Assembly (NCBI GenBank): GCA_017613475.1
Contig: JAGADT010000099.1
Span: 1-10,283, forward strand
Length of the DNA stretch: 10,283 bases
Source of the DNA: Desulfovibrionaceae bacterium
GTDB lineage: Bacteria; Desulfobacterota; Desulfovibrionia; Desulfovibrionales; Desulfovibrionaceae
Direction of reading: 5' to 3'
Part shown: piece after piece, positions 6,768 to 10,283 of the stretch
Numbering within the stretch: position 1 is the stretch's first letter
Layout: every line of letters begins with the position of its first letter
Made by a program: the position numbers and the translations under genes
The notes under the pieces: generated by a model
Told to the model about the DNA's origin: nothing
Seen by the model: the letters and a program-made list of their open reading frames with translations, nothing else
Databases searched by the model: none

Positions 6768-7120
6768 ATGGAATCGTGAGGTTTTTGGCCGGCATTGGGC
6801 TTGCCGCGGCGGCAGGGCTCTTTTTTGTACTGACAAGCGTGGCCGGGCTTTTTGTGGTTGGCCTGGTTGCCCTGGCGTTTTTGCTGAATATTGGCGGCAT
6901 CCGTTCCCGCCTCAGGGCGATGAAGGAAGACGGAACCTGGGTGGTGACGTCATTTGGCAGGGGTGATGACTGCGAGAACGCGCGCATAGCGCAGGAAGAT
7001 GCGTTTTACGCGCAGGAGGACGGCACGCGGAGGAATGCGGAAGACAGCGGGCCGTGCGTGGACCTGGAGGCTTCGGAATACCGCCGCGTGCGCCGGGAGG
7101 AAGGGGATCAGTCTTCCTGA
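6764..7120 (+). CDS. Small two-helix inner-membrane protein, unknown function
   Basis: The 118-residue product has two hydrophobic segments, about 5-25 and 28-44, separated by a very short turn. They form a hairpin in the inner membrane. The basic stretch RSRLRAMK (47-54) after the second helix suggests a cytoplasmic C terminus. The tail (55-118) is polar and rich in Asp, Glu and Arg and ends in EYRRVRREEGDQSS. No enzyme motif or named family was recognised. The start at 6764 has AGGAAG (6752-6757) six bases upstream. The 3' end overlaps the convergent minus-strand gene by 13 bases. It has its own promoter and a structured leader. Confidence 0.7.
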   Translation: MNGIVRFLAGIGLAAAAGLFFVLTSVAGLFVVGLVALAFLLNIGGIRSRLRAMKEDGTWVVTSFGRGDDCENARIAQEDAFYAQEDGTRRNAEDSGPCVDLEASEYRRVRREEGDQSS

Positions 7121-7416
7121 TCGTCCTCTTCCTGCAGGGAGTCGTGCAGGGCATCGGAGAAAATGTCAAATGCGGCCTGCTCGATGGGCTTTTCCGGTTC
7201 AAAGGTCAGGATTTCTGCGGGCACTTCGCCGTTTTCATCGCACAGGGCTTCAAATCGTTCGGAGTACGCGCCGATAAGCCGCTCCAGCTCGGCGAGAATG
7301 GGGTGGACGTTTGCTGAAAGTTCCTCTTCCGAGAGTTCGTCCAGTTCGTCCAGCGCCTTTTCGATGTCTTCATCGGTCAGGCTGGCAAATTCGGGAAGCG
7401 TTTTGACGCTGTTCAT
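7108..7416 (-). CDS. Highly acidic small protein, unknown function
   Basis: The 102-residue soluble product has no signal peptide or membrane segment. I count 32 Asp/Glu against 5 Lys/Arg, so it is strongly acidic. Residues 13-33 are an acidic, helix-prone stretch (TDEDIEKALDELDELSEEE), and the C terminus ends EEDDQED. Helices probably also cover 38-58 and 78-95. The start at 7416 has AAAGGA (7430-7425, minus strand) eight bases upstream. The 3' end shares 13 bases with the convergent membrane protein gene, and it is divergent from the methyltransferase gene with 173 bases between starts. The consistent amino acid bias and proper ribosome site favour a real gene over a shadow. No family was recognised. 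Confidence 0.7.
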   Translation of the reverse strand: MNSVKTLPEFASLTDEDIEKALDELDELSEEELSANVHPILAELERLIGAYSERFEALCDENGEVPAEILTFEPEKPIEQAAFDIFSDALHDSLQEEDDQED

Positions 7417-7589
7417 GGCTCAAGTCCTTTGTCTTGTGTTTCTCCGTTACTGGAATGGGCCCGTCCTGCGCCTGGCGCGCTGGCGTGTATGCCCATGGCA
7501 TCGTTCCTTTTGGAGCCGTCCTTTGTGTTAACGGAAAACAGGCGGGGAGAAAAGGGGCAGGGCGTACAGCTTTCCAAAAGGTGGATGCA
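7417..7589. other. Divergent spacer without a clear promoter
   Basis: This is the spacer between the acidic-protein gene (minus) and the methyltransferase gene (plus). The methyltransferase frame stays open back to an ATG at 7434, but that stretch has no family similarity and lacks a good ribosome site. Both genes must be transcribed from here, yet I found no convincing -35/-10 pair on either strand. Confidence 0.4.
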
Positions 7590-8357
7590 ATGGACAATAT
7601 GGCTTTTACCGCATGGTGCGCAGCGGAGCAGGGCAAATTTGTCCTGCAGCGGGAGACGCGGCTTTTCCAGGACCTGCTCAGCGCCTGGCCCAGAAGGGGG
7701 CACACGATGCTCCATGTCGGGTGCGGGAAGGACTGCTTCCTGCACATGTTCTGGGAAGATGGGTTTGACGTGACGGGCCTGGAATCGGACTCCCGCCTGC
7801 TCAGTGAGCTTCGCAGCCGGCTTGGGAGCCGCATTGAGTTTCAGCTTGGGCAGTACGACTGCCTGCCCTATGATGATGAATCGTTTGATTATGTGGTGCT
7901 GCCCTGGGCGCTGAACCTGGAGCCTTCCGCGCGCAGGGGCGCCGTGCTGGCCGAGGCTGTGCGCGTGGCGGGAAAGGGCGTGCTCCTGGGCTTTGTCAAC
8001 AGCTGGCATATTTCCGGGCGCGAGGGCTTGCCGCGCCTGGCGAATGTATCTTCCATGACGCCGTTAGCCATGTTTTCCCTGCTGAGGCCATGGTTTTCCA
8101 GCTGTACGCCGACGGTGCGCTCGGTGCTTGCCGGGCCTTATGGCTCGTGGCGCTCAGGCTCTTTCTGGAAGCCCTGGAACAATACCGTTTCGTACCTGCC
8201 TTTTGGGGCGTTTGTGGGGGTGCGCCTGGACCGCCGCTCCATGGTGCCGCTGACGCCGCTCTGGCTTCATGCCGCTTCCCCGGCACAGGAGCCTTCATCC
8301 TGCCAGGCCTGCACCATGAGCGGAGGGGCCATGCCCGCGAGGTCAGGCAGGCGCTGA
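7590..8357 (+). CDS. Class I SAM-dependent methyltransferase
   Basis: This is a 255-residue soluble protein with the Methyltransf_11-type Rossmann fold. Motif I is LHVGCGKDCFL (41-51). LESDSRLLSEL (64-74) carries the acidic end of strand 2, probably the ribose contact. YDDESFDYVVLPWALNL (94-110) covers the motif II region, and GKGVLLGFVN (128-137) is strand 5. The C-terminal part (about 140-225) has many aromatic residues, with FWKPWNN (192-198) and LPFGAFVGVRLDRR (203-216), and probably shapes the acceptor site. The acceptor cannot be inferred; small molecule, quinone-like or lipid-linked substrates are all possible. The start at 7590 has AAAGGTGG (7577-7584) upstream; a second Met three codons later is less well placed. 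metF follows after 100 bases on the same strand, a possible functional link through SAM supply, which is only inference. Confidence 0.85.
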   Translation: MDNMAFTAWCAAEQGKFVLQRETRLFQDLLSAWPRRGHTMLHVGCGKDCFLHMFWEDGFDVTGLESDSRLLSELRSRLGSRIEFQLGQYDCLPYDDESFDYVVLPWALNLEPSARRGAVLAEAVRVAGKGVLLGFVNSWHISGREGLPRLANVSSMTPLAMFSLLRPWFSSCTPTVRSVLAGPYGSWRSGSFWKPWNNTVSYLPFGAFVGVRLDRRSMVPLTPLWLHAASPAQEPSSCQACTMSGGAMPARSGRR

Positions 8358-8377
8358 TGCGCATACGGAAGCCGGGG

Positions 8378-8406
8378 TTGCCATTGGCGGTGAATGCGGC
8401 TATGTT
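8378..8406 (+). promoter_or_regulatory. Possible promoter of metF
   Basis: TTGCCA (8378-8383) and TATGTT (8401-8406) are separated by 17 bases. Transcription would start near 8413, about 45 bases before the metF ATG. The same stretch can fold weakly (AGCCG 8370-8374 with CGGCT 8397-8401) and is followed by seven T (8413-8419). A poor terminator for the methyltransferase gene is therefore the alternative reading. Confidence 0.5.
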
Positions 8407-8457
8407 TCCTTGTTTTTTTAAGATGTTGCGATAAACCTTCAACACTGTGGAAATGCC

Positions 8458-9333
8458 ATGAATATTGCGCAGCGCATTGCAAAGCGGACGTCCCCCTTTT
8501 ATTCCGTGGAATTTTTCCCGCCCAAGGAAGCCGCCCAGCAGGACTCTTTTTTTGCGGAGGTTGCCAAAATTCAGGCGATAAATCCGCTTTTTGCCTCGGT
8601 GACCTATGGGGCCGGCGGAAGCCGGCAGGATGCCACGCTGGACATTGTGGCCCGCTTGAAGCGCGATATGGGGCTGGAAACAATGGCGCACCTGACCTGC
8701 GTAGGCGCGTCTGAAGACAGGGTGGGCCGCTTTCTTGATCAGCTGCAGGAACTTGGCGTGGACAATGTGCTGGCCCTGCGCGGCGATCCTCCGCAGGATG
8801 GCGGGATTGACTGGGAGCATTCGCCGTTTCGCCATGCTGCGGACCTGGTGCGCTTTGTCCGGCGCCGCTGCCCTGCCATGGGCATTGGCGTCGCAGGCTA
8901 CCCTGCGCCGCATCCTGAATCGCCTTCGTTTTCCAGCGACTGGAAGTACACGGTTGAGAAAATCCGGCAGGGCGCGGATTTTGTGGTCACGCAGATGTTT
9001 TTTGATGTGCGCGAGTATTTCCATTTTGTTGAGCGGCTGCGTGAGCTGGGCGTAACGATACCGGTGATTCCCGGGATCCTGCCTATCCAGAGCTTCGAAT
9101 CCCTGCGGCGGACGCTTTCTTTGAGCGGCACGAATATTCCCGGCAAGCTGTATATAGAAATGGAGGATGCCCACCGCCGCGGAGGGGTGGAAGCCGTGCG
9201 TGAAGCCGGGTTCAATTATGCCGTGCGGCAGATACGGGACTTGCTGGACGGCGGCGCGCCTGGCATCCACCTGTACACGCTGAATAAATCCGCCATGTGC
9301 CTGCGCATTGCCGAGGAAGTTGGGCGGCTATGA
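8458..9333 (+). CDS. metF: Methylenetetrahydrofolate reductase
   Basis: MetF is a cytoplasmic flavoprotein that reduces 5,10-methylene-THF to 5-methyl-THF, the methyl donor for methionine synthesis; in some anaerobes it also serves the methyl branch of C1 metabolism. The 291 residues match the bacterial catalytic-domain enzyme, with no C-terminal SAM-regulatory domain. Motifs are VEFFPPK (17-23) with catalytic Glu18, SVTYGAGGS (47-55), HLTCVG (78-83), ALRGDPP (106-112) with the flavin/folate-contacting Asp110, GYPAPHPES (147-155), FVVTQMFFD (175-183) with Gln179, IPGILP (204-209) and PGIHLYTLN (268-276). The ribosome site is weak (only GGA seven bases before the ATG), but the short N terminus before the conserved EFFPPK fits the family. 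The stop overlaps the start of the next gene, so the two are probably co-transcribed. Confidence 0.95.
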   Translation: MNIAQRIAKRTSPFYSVEFFPPKEAAQQDSFFAEVAKIQAINPLFASVTYGAGGSRQDATLDIVARLKRDMGLETMAHLTCVGASEDRVGRFLDQLQELGVDNVLALRGDPPQDGGIDWEHSPFRHAADLVRFVRRRCPAMGIGVAGYPAPHPESPSFSSDWKYTVEKIRQGADFVVTQMFFDVREYFHFVERLRELGVTIPVIPGILPIQSFESLRRTLSLSGTNIPGKLYIEMEDAHRRGGVEAVREAGFNYAVRQIRDLLDGGAPGIHLYTLNKSAMCLRIAEEVGRL

Positions 9334-10283
9334 TGGACCTCTCAGCTTTCTGCCCCCGGCGCATCCTTGCCTGCCAGCTCCGCCAGATAGGCGATGTTGT
9401 CCTTGCAACGCCCGCGCTGGAACTGCTCAAGCGGCGTTTCCCCGGGGCAGAGCTGCATGTTGTTGCAGAAAAGAAATGCGCGCCGGTTCTTTATGGCAGC
9501 CCGTATATCGACAGGCTGTGGGAGCTGGACAAGTCCGCCTTTGTCCCCTTCTGGAAAGAATTTTTGTGGTACTGGAAGGTGGCCCGGCAGTCCTTTGACC
9601 TGGTGGTGGATTTTCAGCAGCTGCCCCGCTGCCGGTGGATTGTGGGCTTTTCCGGCGCGCCTGTGCGGCTTTCTTTCCCTGCCCCGTGGTACAATCGCCT
9701 TTTGTATAACGTGGCTGCACCTCCCCAGGCGGGCTATTCTGCCGCAAGCAAGGTGAGCCTGCTTAAGCCCCTGGGCATCGAATGGCATGGCGAACCCCCA
9801 AGAATTTTCCTGTCCAACGGGGAGCGGGCTCAGGCCGAAGCCGTCCTGGAAGGGCTTGGCCTGCCTGAAGGGGCGCGTCTGGTGACCCTTGCGCCAACGC
9901 ATAAGGACGCCACACGGCGCTGGCCCGCCGCGCACTTTGCCGAGCTGGCCCGCCTGCTGCTGGAGGCGGCGCCGGACCTGTGGTTTCTGCCGCTGCATGG
10001 CCCGGGTGAAGAAGGGACCGTGCGTGACCTGCTGGCGTCCATGGCGCCTGAGGTGCGTGCCGTAACCCTGCTGCCTGAACTTCCGCCCTCCCTGCGCAGG
10101 TCCGCCGCGTGGATTGCCCGTGCGTCGCTGCATGTGGGCAACTGTTCAGCCCCCAGGCATATTGCCGTGGCCGTGGGCACGCCCTCCTGCACGGTCCTGG
10201 GGGCCTCAAATGACAGCTGGTCTTTTCCTTCGCCCCGGCACGCGGCTGTGCGCCTGGGGCTGCCGTGCCAGCCGTGCCGCGGC
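9330..10283 (+). CDS. Glycosyltransferase family 9 (heptosyltransferase-like), 3' end outside window
   Basis: The frame is open to the window edge; 318 residues are visible, and the family is usually 340-380. The N-terminal GT-B domain shows ILACQLRQIGDVVLATPALE (12-31), the signature of WaaC/WaaF-type transferases, then FPGAELHVVAE (37-47). The C-terminal domain starts with LVTLAPTHKDATRRWP (184-199), the donor-side motif with the conserved K/R-WP. It continues with HVGNCSAPRHIAVAVGTPS (268-286), the counterpart of the family's GNDSGPMHLAAALGTPT. Here Cys and Ala replace the Asp and Gly. The visible end LPCQPC (311-316) starts the usual CxPC segment. The likely role is sugar (heptose) transfer to lipopolysaccharide core at the inner face of the inner membrane, but the exact acceptor is unknown. 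The start at 9330 overlaps the metF TGA (ATGATGG) with AGGAAG about ten bases upstream; a second ATG follows at 9333. The overlap suggests translational coupling to metF. Confidence 0.88.
   Translation, partial: MMDLSAFCPRRILACQLRQIGDVVLATPALELLKRRFPGAELHVVAEKKCAPVLYGSPYIDRLWELDKSAFVPFWKEFLWYWKVARQSFDLVVDFQQLPRCRWIVGFSGAPVRLSFPAPWYNRLLYNVAAPPQAGYSAASKVSLLKPLGIEWHGEPPRIFLSNGERAQAEAVLEGLGLPEGARLVTLAPTHKDATRRWPAAHFAELARLLLEAAPDLWFLPLHGPGEEGTVRDLLASMAPEVRAVTLLPELPPSLRRSAAWIARASLHVGNCSAPRHIAVAVGTPSCTVLGASNDSWSFPSPRHAAVRLGLPCQPCRG

Noticed and set aside
8358..8457. SAM riboswitch upstream of metF
   Set aside because: No multi-stem aptamer or conserved core is visible; about 45 bases of leader is too short.
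7996..9270. Long open frame of 424 codons on the minus strand across the methyltransferase and metF genes
   Set aside because: It is antisense to two clearly recognised genes, has no recognisable motif, and reflects the high-GC codon pattern that suppresses stops on the opposite strand.
9342..10133. Minus-strand open frame of 263 codons near the window end
   Set aside because: The plus strand here encodes a clear GT9 protein continuous to the window edge; the minus frame has shadow composition.
1..10283. Mobile element, CRISPR array, toxin-antitoxin or phage-defence system
   Set aside because: No transposase, integrase, direct repeat array, terminal inverted repeats or defence domains are seen; the genes are mainly core metabolism.

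Overview
The window is a high-GC bacterial chromosome segment of ordinary housekeeping genes. The organism is best guessed as a Desulfovibrionaceae-type sulfate or sulfite reducer (Desulfovibrio or a relative). That guess rests on the style of the proteins: a PaaK-type arylacetate-CoA ligase, an AspRS with a short N-terminal extension and a GatCAB-dependent look, and a GT9 transferase with a CxPC motif. No 16S or other marker is present, so genus and species are left open. No mobile element, CRISPR array, tRNA or rRNA gene is visible.

Layout. (1) Positions 1-843: the 3' part of a phenylacetate-CoA ligase gene, closed by a hairpin (879-912) that can serve both strands. (2) 961-1674, minus strand: a lipoprotein with a calcium-loop-like motif, convergent with the ligase gene and divergent from the next gene. 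(3) 1772-3286: proC (proline synthesis) and thiE (thiamine phosphate synthase), same strand, separated by a strong RNA hairpin. (4) 3401-6536: serS and aspS, two aminoacyl-tRNA synthetase genes 34 bases apart. They sit behind a good sigma70-type promoter (3338-3366) and end at a clear intrinsic terminator (6563-6607). (5) 6764-7416: two small uncharacterised genes facing each other with 13 bases of shared 3' coding sequence. One encodes a two-helix membrane protein, the other a very acidic protein. (6) 7590-10283: a SAM-dependent methyltransferase, metF (methylenetetrahydrofolate reductase) and a glycosyltransferase family 9 protein that runs off the window. The last two overlap as ATGATGG.

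How the genes fit together. Most are core metabolism: proline, thiamine, Ser-tRNA and Asp-tRNA charging, and one-carbon metabolism. MetF supplies methyl-THF for methionine and thus SAM, the cofactor of the adjacent methyltransferase. The GT9 gene points to lipopolysaccharide core assembly. I see no multi-gene novel system. The points most worth a second look are the AspRS residues that resemble non-discriminating enzymes (charging both tRNA-Asp and tRNA-Asn), the acidic/membrane convergent gene pair with its structured leader and minicistron, and the proC-thiE hairpin.
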